From assembly GCF_026343955.1 (NCBI RefSeq), contig NZ_JAPKNI010000005.1, forward strand, positions 248,001 through 312,000: 64,000 nucleotides of DNA, in the 5' to 3' direction. The stretch is from Kaistia defluvii. GTDB lineage: Bacteria > Pseudomonadota > Alphaproteobacteria > Rhizobiales > Kaistiaceae. The position numbers were made by a program, and so were the translations under genes. Of this stretch, positions 50,934 to 59,617 are shown piece by piece (the stretch's first letter is position 1; each line of letters opens with the position of its first letter). The notes below the pieces were generated by a model. It was given only the letters and a program-made list of their open reading frames with translations. It did not search any database and had not been told where the DNA came from.

Positions 50934-53702
50934 CTAGCTTGTCAAACCCAAGCGTTGCCTCGCCCGTCGGCGCAGATTGATAACACTGTGCCGAGCACCA
51001 CTATGCTTGAGATTGAGCCCCATTCGAAACAATTCTGGCACCTCGTAAGGTGGCGAGTCCCCAAAAAGGATAGCGTGGCGCTGCAGGAGCCTGATATCCG
51101 CCTCACTAAGCCCTAGTTTTACTATGGCCTCACTATCAAGCGGAGCAACAACACTATCCGGATATTTTCTGAACTTGTCAAAAACAGGCTTAAGCTCTGC
51201 TATTTCCTCTTGCGTCTCACTAACCTTTGCAACGCTAGTTGGCTTCACCGCATCTTTCAACGCCCTCGGAGCCAGCAATCGCGACGCGGAGAATTCCACG
51301 TCGTTTGCCGAAACCGACGCTGCAGCCGCATTTTCAAGTAACCTGACCAAATCGCGCGCAACCAACCGGCTCTGAAGATCGGAGAGAACCGCGATAACCC
51401 AGTTTGCCGTATAAGCCTCAGCAGTTCTCTTGCTTGGCTTATCATCTGGGCCGAGCTTTCGTCCCCAAAGAGGATAGAGGCGTTCCTCTTTCTCTGCTTG
51501 CGGCATTGACCGAAAAGCTGGCGTCCAAACGTCAAGAGCCCCAGACTTCGTAGCCAACCAAGCCGCCAACTCGATAACGTCGCTGTCGCTCCACGAAAGC
51601 GCGAAAGATTGATATGCTCGCCTAAACTGGTCACTATTCTGCGGTACAGCTGCATCGACGCTATCGCGCCGAGCGAAGATAATTAGACCTATAGGACGCC
51701 CCGGCTCCGCCCTTACACGTTGTGGCAAATCGACAAGAAGGCTCCGCAACCACAGGGGAGTATTGCCAGAAAAAGGATCCTTATAGAGCTCTTCTATTCC
51801 CTCAATCACGACCAGAAGATTCTGCCCACGATCACGAAGTTCCTTGGGGAAACGCTCGCCCGCAGTAGTATTACCCACATCGAAACCAGCTGCCCAAGCT
51901 ATACTATTTAACCAAACTGTGGCGCGTTCCTGCTCGTTCGCCGCCACCGTCAATGCCGAATTGAGATAGCTTTTCGTTTCATAGACGGTCTGCGCCTGTC
52001 CGAAACCGAGCTTTGCGGCAACCGCTTGGCGACAACTATCAATCTCAACTTGATACGCCTCGCTGGACTGGATCGACCCAAGTACCGGCAGGATTGGGGC
52101 GTCCACCGCGTCGCTCGCACCGGAAAGCGCCTCCACAACAGAGACCCAATCACCGCGAGCGGCGACAAAACGCGCCGTCAGCGTCTTGCCGGTTCCCTTT
52201 GCACCTTCAGCTACTATGACTGGGAGTTGGGATTTAAATTGCTCGGCTAACGCGCGTAAGGGGCCCGTAATCAGAGGTGTTTCAATAGGCGCCTCGGCAA
52301 GTTCCGCTGCCACTAGTTTTCCTGCGAAAGTTCGAAGCAGCTTGCAGCGTTCCTGGTGGCTGACATCTAAATTGAGAGTCGGTAAATTTGGCGCGGTAGA
52401 GGCTGCGCCCATGTCGTCAAGCGTCCGGGTCAGCCAATCGCCAAAATCACCCGTAATCCTCTTTTGAAAACCTGACGACCGCAATTGCTCGACAAAACCG
52501 TCCCATCCAGCGGAGGATACTTGCAAATCAGATATTTCAGGCATTCTGACAACCGAGATTGCGCTGATGTCTTGCTCGACCGAGAAAATTGCTTCATCAG
52601 CACCAGTTGCAGCATCTCTGCCTCGAAGCAGTTCCACCGTAACTCTATCCAGTACCGGCCTAAGGATGCTCTCATCGGCCCCAGTCTCACGGATGATCGA
52701 CGGAATTCGGTTAACTAGGAGCAGCGGCTCCGGTAAAATCGTATTCCGCCTACGGGCCTCTCTCGAGAGATACGCGATCAGAGCGGCTGTGCCGTCTAGC
52801 GATTGGCCCGCCAAAGTACAAACGAACATCCGCCCAACACTGGGATCGAGTATTAGCTGGGCTGCTAGGGGCACCAAGCCAGCACGTATGTCTACCACTA
52901 TGCCTGCGCAGTCAGTTCGGTCGGCAATTGCTCGCAGCAGTTCAGCCAAAGCAAATGGACGTTCAGGCGTCGAAAGATGTTCAGCTCGAATAGATGAGCT
53001 TGCTAATTCTTCGAGATTCCTCCTGAGGGGTAATACGAAGATGTCGTCAATTCTCTGGTCTCGCAACCGCCCGGCAGCGAAGTCAATCGTGTCTTCCCAA
53101 GCTGGGCTAGCATCACGATGAGCGAGTGCTACTATATCCTCGAACGCAATTTTTGCGTGCCCACGGGATCGCTGAAAAAGATAACTTAGTCCCGGGGCCT
53201 CCAAATCGGCATCGACGATCAGAACCGGCTTGCGAGCACGCCGCGCCCACTCAATCGCGCACGCAATTGCCGCGGTAGTACGGCCACTGCCACCCTTGAC
53301 GCTGTGACAGGCGATAATCGGGAGGCCGCCGTTAGAAACTAACGGCTCGGGTCTAAAATTGACCGAGCTCTCTATGGCACCGATCGGCATCAACTGTGCG
53401 ATAGGCGCTTGTCGTAACTCTAGTTCTATCGGTAGCCTTTCGGCTTTAGGACCCTCCAGTATTAGGGAGGCTTCGGCATCCGAACGCTCAATTCGTTGAG
53501 GAAAGACCTTCTCAAGCCAATCGTGGAACGCCGCCTCAGGAATTGCGTCGCCATCAAACTCGAACGTAGCTGCCGACCAATCGATGTCAGCTCTGATTAA
53601 CTCTTTGGGACGGCCTAACCAGAGATCGGACGTAGGCTCGATCTGCCCCAATGCGCGAGCAACATCCATCCAGGTGACGGGCGGATCAATCTCGATAGTC
53701 AT
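50934..53702 (-). CDS. Fused MinD/ParA-type (KGGxGR) and P-loop NTPase, putative conflict-system ATPase
   Basis: A 922-residue two-NTPase protein. After about 125 residues of unknown fold comes a deviant Walker A, CHSVKGGSGRTTAA (K136..R141), then VLIVDADLEAPGLS (162-173) and VDIRAGL, the MinD/ParA switch elements. The P-loop lysine is replaced by arginine, a variant I know from KGGVGRT proteins of bacterial conflict systems. From residue 490 a second, canonical P-loop (AEGAKGTGKTLTA, 498-510) and Walker B NLLVVIEGIEEL (628-639) form an AAA/STAND-like domain. A helical C-terminal part follows. The base composition is lower in GC than all neighbours. It follows the HEPN-like gene by 17 bases. 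Function is not established. Confidence 0.75.
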   Translation of the reverse strand: MTIEIDPPVTWMDVARALGQIEPTSDLWLGRPKELIRADIDWSAATFEFDGDAIPEAAFHDWLEKVFPQRIERSDAEASLILEGPKAERLPIELELRQAPIAQLMPIGAIESSVNFRPEPLVSNGGLPIIACHSVKGGSGRTTAAIACAIEWARRARKPVLIVDADLEAPGLSYLFQRSRGHAKIAFEDIVALAHRDASPAWEDTIDFAAGRLRDQRIDDIFVLPLRRNLEELASSSIRAEHLSTPERPFALAELLRAIADRTDCAGIVVDIRAGLVPLAAQLILDPSVGRMFVCTLAGQSLDGTAALIAYLSREARRRNTILPEPLLLVNRIPSIIRETGADESILRPVLDRVTVELLRGRDAATGADEAIFSVEQDISAISVVRMPEISDLQVSSAGWDGFVEQLRSSGFQKRITGDFGDWLTRTLDDMGAASTAPNLPTLNLDVSHQERCKLLRTFAGKLVAAELAEAPIETPLITGPLRALAEQFKSQLPVIVAEGAKGTGKTLTARFVAARGDWVSVVEALSGASDAVDAPILPVLGSIQSSEAYQVEIDSCRQAVAAKLGFGQAQTVYETKSYLNSALTVAANEQERATVWLNSIAWAAGFDVGNTTAGERFPKELRDRGQNLLVVIEGIEELYKDPFSGNTPLWLRSLLVDLPQRVRAEPGRPIGLIIFARRDSVDAAVPQNSDQFRRAYQSFALSWSDSDVIELAAWLATKSGALDVWTPAFRSMPQAEKEERLYPLWGRKLGPDDKPSKRTAEAYTANWVIAVLSDLQSRLVARDLVRLLENAAAASVSANDVEFSASRLLAPRALKDAVKPTSVAKVSETQEEIAELKPVFDKFRKYPDSVVAPLDSEAIVKLGLSEADIRLLQRHAILFGDSPPYEVPELFRMGLNLKHSGARHSVINLRRRARQRLGLTS

Positions 53703-53719
53703 TATCAGATCATCCAATC

Positions 53720-54136
53720 TCAAAGATGCTTCTCAGTATAAGCCAGAATTTTACGGAGCCAAGACACAACATCATCCTGACCGTCTAGCTTTTCTCCATA
53801 TCTCCAAGCCTCGTGAAGCTCAGATACATGAATATGATCACCGCTTCGAAGCTTAATCGCAGCGGGTCGCAAAGGGCAGTCTTCTGCACTAACGCGAAGG
53901 GCTGATAGAATGCTATCCAGCCTATGCAGGTGGGCCCGTGCCGAACTACCCGCTGCTGTATTAGATTCGGAAGTCGTATTTAGCGAAAACTTGGCTAAAT
54001 ACAACGCCTTCAAACTGCACTCTGCGGCATAAAAAAGAAGCAATGCGGCAGCGTCAGCATCAGACGTTTCCGATGACGCCAGCTTCAACTCATTCGCTCG
54101 CCGCTTGAGAGTTCTGCGGTTCGGATCAATTGGCAT
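53720..54136 (-). CDS. Small HEPN-like protein, partner of the KGGxGR NTPase
   Basis: A 138-residue helical protein. The stretch AALLLFYAAECSLKALYLAK (residues 30-49) looks like the core helix of HEPN domains, whose members are often toxin RNases. A candidate R-x5-H motif is at R97-H103 (RSGDHIH), followed by LHEAWRYGEKLDG. The match is by eye and the HEPN assignment is tentative. ATG 54136 is preferred over an upstream TTG. It is the first gene of the cassette and is co-directional with the NTPase. Low GC supports acquisition together. Confidence 0.55.
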   Translation of the reverse strand: MPIDPNRRTLKRRANELKLASSETSDADAAALLLFYAAECSLKALYLAKFSLNTTSESNTAAGSSARAHLHRLDSILSALRVSAEDCPLRPAAIKLRSGDHIHVSELHEAWRYGEKLDGQDDVVSWLRKILAYTEKHL

Positions 54137-54226
54137 CAAACGGTTCCGTACCAAAATGTAACTATACAGATAGACCTGTCGAACCGCATTTGATTCGAAT
54201 CATCGCCATGCCAAGGGCACCCACTC

Positions 54227-54742
54227 CTACTCCATAAACACCGGCGTGCCGTCCGGCTCCGCCTTCAGCTTGGCGGCGGCGGCGCAGAAGTCTTGCTTGT
54301 CGCCATGGGCCTCGGCGATGAAAAGGCCGTAGCGGGCGCCGAAGGCGACGAGGATGGCGGTCTTGCGTTCCTCGGCCTGCTCGTCGGTCAGTTCCTTGTC
54401 GCCGCTGGCAATCACATCGCCGATCGCCTTGCCAAACGTTTCCCTGGCGAGGCCGTGGCCGTCGCAGACGCGGACCGCCGCCGCCTGGAAGGCGAGGTTG
54501 TTCAGCGCCGCGAACTGGGCGTCGGCGAGGATGGCGCCTTCCGTCTCCAGGAAATCGGCCCAGGACGCGTCGGCGCGGTCATTGTCGGCACCGGGCGCCG
54601 GCGCGGTGGCGCCGGCCGGCGGCGCCGGCGCGATGTTTCCCGTCTGCGCGAAGGCAGGGGCGGCGGCGAAAAGGACGGCGAGCGCGGTGGCGGCGAGGGC
54701 TGCGCGGATCGCGCGGGCTGGCCGGAAGCTATGTGCGAGCAT
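54227..54742 (-). CDS. Exported protein of unknown function
   Basis: A 171-residue protein with a long signal peptide (ATALAVLFAAAPAFAQTG, cleavage near residue 34) and a Pro/Ala linker, then a helical domain with two cysteines (VCDGHGLARETFGKAIGDV and KQDFCAAAAKLKAEP) likely to form a disulfide. GAGGGG precedes ATG 54742. I do not recognise a family. It lies 10 bases downstream of another small exported protein, so the two probably form an operon. Confidence 0.75.
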   Translation of the reverse strand: MLAHSFRPARAIRAALAATALAVLFAAAPAFAQTGNIAPAPPAGATAPAPGADNDRADASWADFLETEGAILADAQFAALNNLAFQAAAVRVCDGHGLARETFGKAIGDVIASGDKELTDEQAEERKTAILVAFGARYGLFIAEAHGDKQDFCAAAAKLKAEPDGTPVFME

Positions 54743-54752
54743 GGTGTTCCCC

Positions 54753-55079
54753 TCAGCGGCCATAAACGCGCCAGGTCCAGTTGCCACTATAGGCGCCGCC
54801 ATTGTTGTAGCAGGCGCGCTGTTCGGGATAGCAGATGATGCCGCCGGCGGGCGAGAACGGCGCCGGCGGGCGATAGGAAGGCGGCGGCGGCGCGCCATAG
54901 ATGTCGTTGTTGCGGTTGGCGCTGTCGGCGATGGCAGCCCCCACGGCGAGGCCGGCAAGGCCGCCGATGATGGCGGCGGCGTTCTTGCCATCCTTCGCCT
55001 GGCCGGGCTGGCCGGCCGCGACCAGCAAGGCCGGCGCCAGCACCGCGACGACGGCCAGTCTTCGAATCATTGTCTGCAT
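54753..55079 (-). CDS. Small exported protein with glycine-zipper-like segment
   Basis: This 108-residue protein has a signal peptide (LAVVAVLAPALLVAAGQPGQ), a glycine-rich hydrophobic stretch AAAIIGGLAGLAVGAAIADS of the glycine-zipper type, a proline-rich loop PPPPSYRPPAPF and a C-terminal domain with two cysteines (IICYPEQRACYNNGG). Such proteins are usually envelope-associated. AGAGGG precedes ATG 55079. No specific function can be assigned. Confidence 0.7.
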   Translation of the reverse strand: MQTMIRRLAVVAVLAPALLVAAGQPGQAKDGKNAAAIIGGLAGLAVGAAIADSANRNNDIYGAPPPPSYRPPAPFSPAGGIICYPEQRACYNNGGAYSGNWTWRVYGR

Positions 55080-55304
55080 GGCAGTTCCCTCTGCGCTCCC
55101 GCCTGCATTGAACAGGCCCGCCCGGCGCCGGTCAATTGAGCGCCGCGCTTTCGCAACCGGAGATGGGAGGCGGCCGGGTGCAGCCGCGTCGCGCCACCTG
55201 TTTCCGTAGCGTCATCGGGTGTATGCTCGGCGCCGTGGTGGATGGACTGCATCGCATGGCAAGGGAAGCCGGGTTTCGGGCGAAAGCCGGCGCAGGTGGT
55301 CAAC

Positions 55305-56999
55305 ATGCACTCCGGCCGGTGGACCTTTCCGCTGCGCCTGCCCGCGGGGCTTGCCGGCTACCAGCCGGCCTGGCTGACGCGCGACATCTCGGCCGGGCTC
55401 GCGGTCGCCGCCATCGGCCTGCCCAGCGCCATCGCCTATCCCGCCATTGCCGGCCTGCCGCCGCAGACCGGGCTCTATGCCAGCATCACGCCGCTCGCCG
55501 CCTATGCGCTGTTCGGCCCGTCCAGGATCCTGATCGTCGGGCCGGATGCCGCGACCATGACCATACTGGCGGCGACGCTCGCGGCCGTCACGGCCAGCGT
55601 GCCGGATGTCGGCTCGGGCGAGCGGGTGGCGATCGCGGCGATGCTGGCGCTCGGCGTCGGGCTGCTCTGCCTGCTCGCCTGGCTGTTCCGGCTCGGCGTG
55701 CTGGCGAGCTTCCTGTCACGGCCGATCCTGACCGGCTTCTTCATCGGCATCTCGTTCTCGATCCTGATCGGCCAGATCAGCCGCGTCACCGGGGTCAAGG
55801 TCGATTCCGATGGCCTGCTGCGGCCGCTGATCGACCTGCTGCGCAAGGCGGGATCGATCCATTGGCCGTCGCTGATCCTGGCGCTTTCGATGGTCGCGCT
55901 GCTGCAGCTGGTGCGGATCACGAAATTCCCGGTTCCGGGGCCGGTGCTGGTGGTGGTTCTGTCGGTGCTGCTTTCGGCGGTGTTCGGCTTCGAGGCGCGG
56001 GGCATCGCGGTGGTCGGCGACATTCCGTCCGGCCTGCCGCATCTCGCCCTGCCCCGCTTCGCCGGCCTGCCGCTGCAGACGCTGGCGCTGGGCTCGGCGG
56101 CGATCTTCCTGGTCAGCTACGGCTCCGGCATCATCGCCGCGCGCAGCTTCGGCGCCCGCTCCGGAGAGGCGGTCGATCCCAACCGCGAGTTGATCGGCTT
56201 CGGCGCCGCGAACCTCGCCGCCGGCCTGTTCGGCGCCTTCCCGGTCTCGGCGTCGGATTCGCGCACCGCGGTCAATCTGACGGTCGGCGGCCGCTCGCAG
56301 CTGACCAGCCTGGTCGCCGCGCTGACGCTGGTGGCGACGCTGCTGTTCCTCGGCCCGGCGCTGCGCATCATCCCGCTTCCGGCGCTCGGCGCCATTCTCG
56401 CCGCCACCGCGCTCGGCATGATCGACATCGGCGCCATGCGGCAGATCTGGCGCATCAGCCGGACGGAGTTCGTGTTCGCGCTGATCGCGATGTGGGGCCC
56501 GATCGGCCTCGGCGTGCTCAACGGCGTGGTCATCGCCATCGGCGCGACGCTCGCCTATGTGCTGCGCAAGCTGATGTTCCCGCGCGACGCCATGCTCGGC
56601 CGGATCGCCGGTCACGAAGGCTTCTACAAGCTGCACCGGACCCCGCAGGCGCGCGCCGTGCCCGGCTTCGCCGTCTGCCTGATCCAGGGCAGCCTGCTGT
56701 TCTTCAACACCGATTATATCGCGACGCGGCTGGACGCCATCGCCGACGGCCTGCCGGAAGGAACGCGCTGGCTGGTGCTCGACGCGAGCGCGATCGCGCA
56801 GATCGACAGCTCCGCGGCCGAAATGCTCGGCAAGGTCTGCGAGGCACTGCGCCAGCGCGGCCTCCGGCTCGGCCTCGCGGACCTGCATGCCGAGGCGCGC
56901 GACCTTCTCGAGCGCGCCGGCATCATCGACGTCATCGGGGCCGACATGATCTTCGACATTCTCGACGATGCGTATCAGGCGTTCGAGGCCAGGACCTGA
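55305..56999 (+). CDS. SulP-family anion transporter with STAS domain
   Basis: A 564-residue secondary transporter. The membrane domain (residues 20-410) begins with the SulP signature DISAGLAVAAIGLPSAIAYP and PPQTGLYASITPLAAYALFG and has about eleven to twelve helices; NRELIGFGAANLAAGLFGAF is the family's second motif. The C-terminal STAS domain (residues 440-560) includes VLDASAIAQIDSSAAEML. Substrates in the family are sulfate, bicarbonate or other anions. ATG 55305 has only a modest AGGTGG site. PPK2 follows 33 bases after. Confidence 0.9.
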   Translation: MHSGRWTFPLRLPAGLAGYQPAWLTRDISAGLAVAAIGLPSAIAYPAIAGLPPQTGLYASITPLAAYALFGPSRILIVGPDAATMTILAATLAAVTASVPDVGSGERVAIAAMLALGVGLLCLLAWLFRLGVLASFLSRPILTGFFIGISFSILIGQISRVTGVKVDSDGLLRPLIDLLRKAGSIHWPSLILALSMVALLQLVRITKFPVPGPVLVVVLSVLLSAVFGFEARGIAVVGDIPSGLPHLALPRFAGLPLQTLALGSAAIFLVSYGSGIIAARSFGARSGEAVDPNRELIGFGAANLAAGLFGAFPVSASDSRTAVNLTVGGRSQLTSLVAALTLVATLLFLGPALRIIPLPALGAILAATALGMIDIGAMRQIWRISRTEFVFALIAMWGPIGLGVLNGVVIAIGATLAYVLRKLMFPRDAMLGRIAGHEGFYKLHRTPQARAVPGFAVCLIQGSLLFFNTDYIATRLDAIADGLPEGTRWLVLDASAIAQIDSSAAEMLGKVCEALRQRGLRLGLADLHAEARDLLERAGIIDVIGADMIFDILDDAYQAFEART

Positions 57000-57032
57000 A
57001 CTCTCCATCACGGCGCGCCGCAGGAGGCAAGC

Positions 57033-57881
57033 ATGAGCAAGGACAAGAAGGCCAAGCGGAAATCAGCCCCGCGCCCCGCCGGATCCACGATCGCCGAGGC
57101 GGCCCCGGGGCCCGGCAAGAGCTACGCCAGCGAGCTGGCGCGGCTGCAGGTGGAGCTTGCCCATCTCCAGGCCTGGGTGAAGACCTCCGGCGCCCGCATC
57201 GTCATCATCTTCGAGGGGCGCGACGCCGCCGGCAAGGGCGGCGTGATCAAGCGCCTCGTCGAGCGGGTGAGCCCGCGCGTCTTCCGCGTCGTCGCCCTGC
57301 CGGCGCCGACCGACCGCGAGAAGACCCAGATCTACATGCAGCGCTATGTCCAGCATCTGCCGGCCGGCGGCGAGGTCGTGATCTTCGACCGCTCCTGGTA
57401 CAACCGCCCCGGCGTCGAGCGGGTGATGGGCTTCTGCAGCGAGGAGAAGGCCCGCCGCTTCCTGGAGCTGACGCCGCGTTTCGAGGCCGCCCTGATCGAA
57501 GGCGGCATCACCCTGCTCAAATATTTCCTCGATGTCTCCGAGGCGGAGCAGGAGCGCCGCTTCCGCCAGCGCCTGCTGGACCCGCTGCGGCAATGGAAGC
57601 TGAGCCCGATGGACATCGAATCCTACAATCGATGGTGGGAATACACCCGCGCCTATGACGAGATGATCAGCGCCACCGATACGCACCACGCTCCCTGGTG
57701 GATCGTGCCGTCCGACGACAAGAAGCGCGCGCGGGTCAATTGCATCGCCCACATCCTGAGCCAGATTCCCTACGAGCACGTCCCGTTCGACACCCCGAAA
57801 CTCGGCAGGCGGCAGAAGCGGCCATCCGATTTCGCGGAGGACGCGGCACCGCGCAACATCGTCCCCGACATTCTCGGCTGA
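57033..57881 (+). CDS. ppk2: Polyphosphate kinase 2
   Basis: A 282-residue class I PPK2 that moves phosphate between polyphosphate and nucleoside diphosphates. Walker A IIFEGRDAAGKGGVIKRL near residue 62, the lid-region RVVALPAPTDREKTQIYMQR, Walker B VIFDRSWYNRPGVERVMG near residue 118, and YFLDVSEAEQERRFRQR are all present. CAGGAGG precedes ATG 57033. It forms a two-gene set with the SulP transporter. Confidence 0.95.
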   Translation: MSKDKKAKRKSAPRPAGSTIAEAAPGPGKSYASELARLQVELAHLQAWVKTSGARIVIIFEGRDAAGKGGVIKRLVERVSPRVFRVVALPAPTDREKTQIYMQRYVQHLPAGGEVVIFDRSWYNRPGVERVMGFCSEEKARRFLELTPRFEAALIEGGITLLKYFLDVSEAEQERRFRQRLLDPLRQWKLSPMDIESYNRWWEYTRAYDEMISATDTHHAPWWIVPSDDKKRARVNCIAHILSQIPYEHVPFDTPKLGRRQKRPSDFAEDAAPRNIVPDILG

Positions 57882-58204
57882 AGCTTCCTTCTGGCTGGAG
57901 CGGGATACCGTTTCGCGACACCGTCCTATTGCCGCATGAACTCGATCTCCGACGTGTTCCCCCCACCGGCGGACGGACGCAGGTCAATGTCATCTGGGAA
58001 CTGATCGCCGAACCCATCGAGGGCAACCGCACCCGCTACACCAACAAGGTCACCTGCCACCCGACGGACGTCTTCATGACCTTCTTCGCGGAACACGGCC
58101 AGACCTTCGAGCAGGCCGCGGGCGGCGATCACAACAGCCGCGAGACGCCGCTTTTCGCGAAAAGCATCGCCCGCACATCCCTTGCCAAGGCCGCGTCCCG
58201 GTAG
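57882..58204 (+). pseudogene. Remnant of an SRPBCC-type gene
   Basis: In one frame the 3' part reads VNVIWELIAEPIEGNRTRYT, then CHPTDVFMTFFAEHGQTFEQ and HNSRETPLFAKSIAR, the C-terminal half of an SRPBCC (START-like) family protein. Its N-terminal half is missing and the preceding segment is readable only in a different frame (MNSISDVF at 57935), implying a frameshift near 57960 in a run of C. It abuts the ppk2 stop. It looks like a degraded gene. Confidence 0.55.
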
Positions 58205-58273
58205 GCCGGTCACCCCTTGATCCATTCGGGGAGGCGGGCGGCACGCCGCCGCCCCTCCGGTTGCCATTGCCGG

Positions 58274-58305
58274 GACGCCTGGGAGTGGTGACGCCTGGGA
58301 ATGGT
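58274..58305. repeat. Two tandem 16-base repeats
   Basis: GACGCCTGGGAGTGGT (58274-58289) is followed by GACGCCTGGGAATGGT (58290-58305), differing at one base. It lies between the SRPBCC remnant and the regulator gene and looks like a recent duplication. Confidence 0.7.
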
Positions 58306-58328
58306 GACGCGTCGGTCTTCGTTTCCCG

Positions 58329-59012
58329 CTATGTCTCCCGGAGCCTTGCAAGGTAATCCCGCAAGAGCCTCACCCGGCGGGGACGAAAGCTCGCTCCGTT
58401 GCTGGAAAGGCTTGCGATCCGGTCGACCCTGAACATCCGGAAGTCATCCCGCAGGCAACACCAGGCCAGAACCGTCAGGACGTGATCGCTGTACATGATC
58501 GCGAGGGGGCGAATGATGCGCTGGCTGGCGGTGCCCGCCTGGTCGCGATAGCCGATCTCGATCTCCTGCTCTTCCCAGCACGCCTGCCGTATGGCCTGCA
58601 GATGCGGCTGCGCGCCGTAGCGACCGCTTGGCCGATAGACATGGGATATGGAATGCAGCAATTGCTGCTCGCGATCGTCCGGCAGCGTCGCGGCAACCTT
58701 GGCAAGCACAGATTCGGCGGCGCGCGCCAGATCCGGGTCGCCCATCTGGCGCACTTCGCCGAGCCCCACGGTGATCGCCTCGATTTCCAGACGATCGAAT
58801 GTCTGCGGCGGCAGTGCATAGTCCTCGATCAATCGATAGCCATAGCCGCGTTCTCCCTCGATCCGGGCGCCAGACAGCCGCAGCAGCTCGATATCGCGAT
58901 AGATCGAGCGTACGGACACGCCGCGTTCGACCGCCAGGCGTCCGGCCGTGATCGGGGGCGCCATGACGCGCATGAGCTGAAGAAGGCGCAGCAATCGATC
59001 GGGTCCGCTCAT
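58329..59012 (-). CDS. YafY-type HTH/WYL transcriptional regulator
   Basis: A 227-residue regulator. An N-terminal helix-turn-helix (PITAGRLAVERGVSVRSIYR, then DIELLRLSGARIEGERGYGY) of the HTH_11 type is followed by a WYL-like domain (EIEIGYRDQAGTASQRIIRP, LAIMYSDHVLTVLAWCCLRD, FRMFRVDRIASL). It is divergent from the VOC/PhnB-like gene; this regulator-plus-PhnB pair is common and the regulator probably controls its neighbour. ATG 59012 fits the family start. Confidence 0.9.
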   Translation of the reverse strand: MSGPDRLLRLLQLMRVMAPPITAGRLAVERGVSVRSIYRDIELLRLSGARIEGERGYGYRLIEDYALPPQTFDRLEIEAITVGLGEVRQMGDPDLARAAESVLAKVAATLPDDREQQLLHSISHVYRPSGRYGAQPHLQAIRQACWEEQEIEIGYRDQAGTASQRIIRPLAIMYSDHVLTVLAWCCLRDDFRMFRVDRIASLSSNGASFRPRRVRLLRDYLARLRET

Positions 59013-59090
59013 CGTCCAACTGCCGTGAAGTGTCAGTTGGGCGCAACTATACCCGGTTCGTCCACTTCCCATAGCCAGAGGGCGAAGACG

Positions 59091-59513
59091 TTGAGCATCC
59101 AGACCGTCGCACACATCAATTTCCGGGGCGAGGCGCGCCCGGCACTGTCCTTTTACCAATCCGTCTTCGGTGGCGACCTGGTGCTGCTGACCCATGCGCA
59201 GATATACGGCACGACCGATCCGGCGGAAGCCGATCGGGTCGGCTGGGGTCGCGTCGTTTCGAAAGACGGCTTTGTCATCATGGCCTATGACGTGCCGACG
59301 AGCCGGGCCTACGATCCGGGTCAGAGCCCGTTCTTCATTTCCATCAGCGGCAATGCCAGCGACGAGATCATCACCTATTGGGACAGGCTCAAGCTTGACG
59401 GCGAGATCCTGCAAGACCTTGCGCCGGCCGGCTGGTCCCCGCTCTACGGAATGCTCAAGGACAGGTTCGGCATCACCTGGGTTCTCGACGTGCAGAACGG
59501 CGACGCCCGGTGA
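59091..59513 (+). CDS. VOC-superfamily (PhnB-like) protein
   Basis: A 140-residue glyoxalase/VOC-fold protein of the PhnB/3-demethylubiquinone type: VAHINFRGEARPALSFYQSV, FGGDLVLLTHAQI, FISISGNASDEIITYWDRL and GMLKDRFGITWVLDV. TTG 59091 is used because AGAGGG lies 8 bases upstream and the protein then starts at its first strand. The metal ligands typical of glyoxalase I are only partly present, so the activity is unknown. Confidence 0.88.
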   Translation: MSIQTVAHINFRGEARPALSFYQSVFGGDLVLLTHAQIYGTTDPAEADRVGWGRVVSKDGFVIMAYDVPTSRAYDPGQSPFFISISGNASDEIITYWDRLKLDGEILQDLAPAGWSPLYGMLKDRFGITWVLDVQNGDAR

Positions 59514-59617
59514 ACGTCCCGCGACGCGTGGCCAGGCATCCTTGAATCCGTGCCGGCGATCCCCGCTGGCGGCAGAGATCGCGGGCGATTTCGCGCCCGC
59601 GCCGGGATCCCTCGGGC

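Noticed and set aside
50900-54220. Prophage or integrative element around the NTPase cassette
   Set aside because: No integrase, structural phage gene, tRNA or direct repeats are visible; it is only a compact two-gene insertion.
55136-57658. 840-residue open frame overlapping SulP and ppk2
   Set aside because: Reads out of frame with both well-supported genes and has shadow composition.
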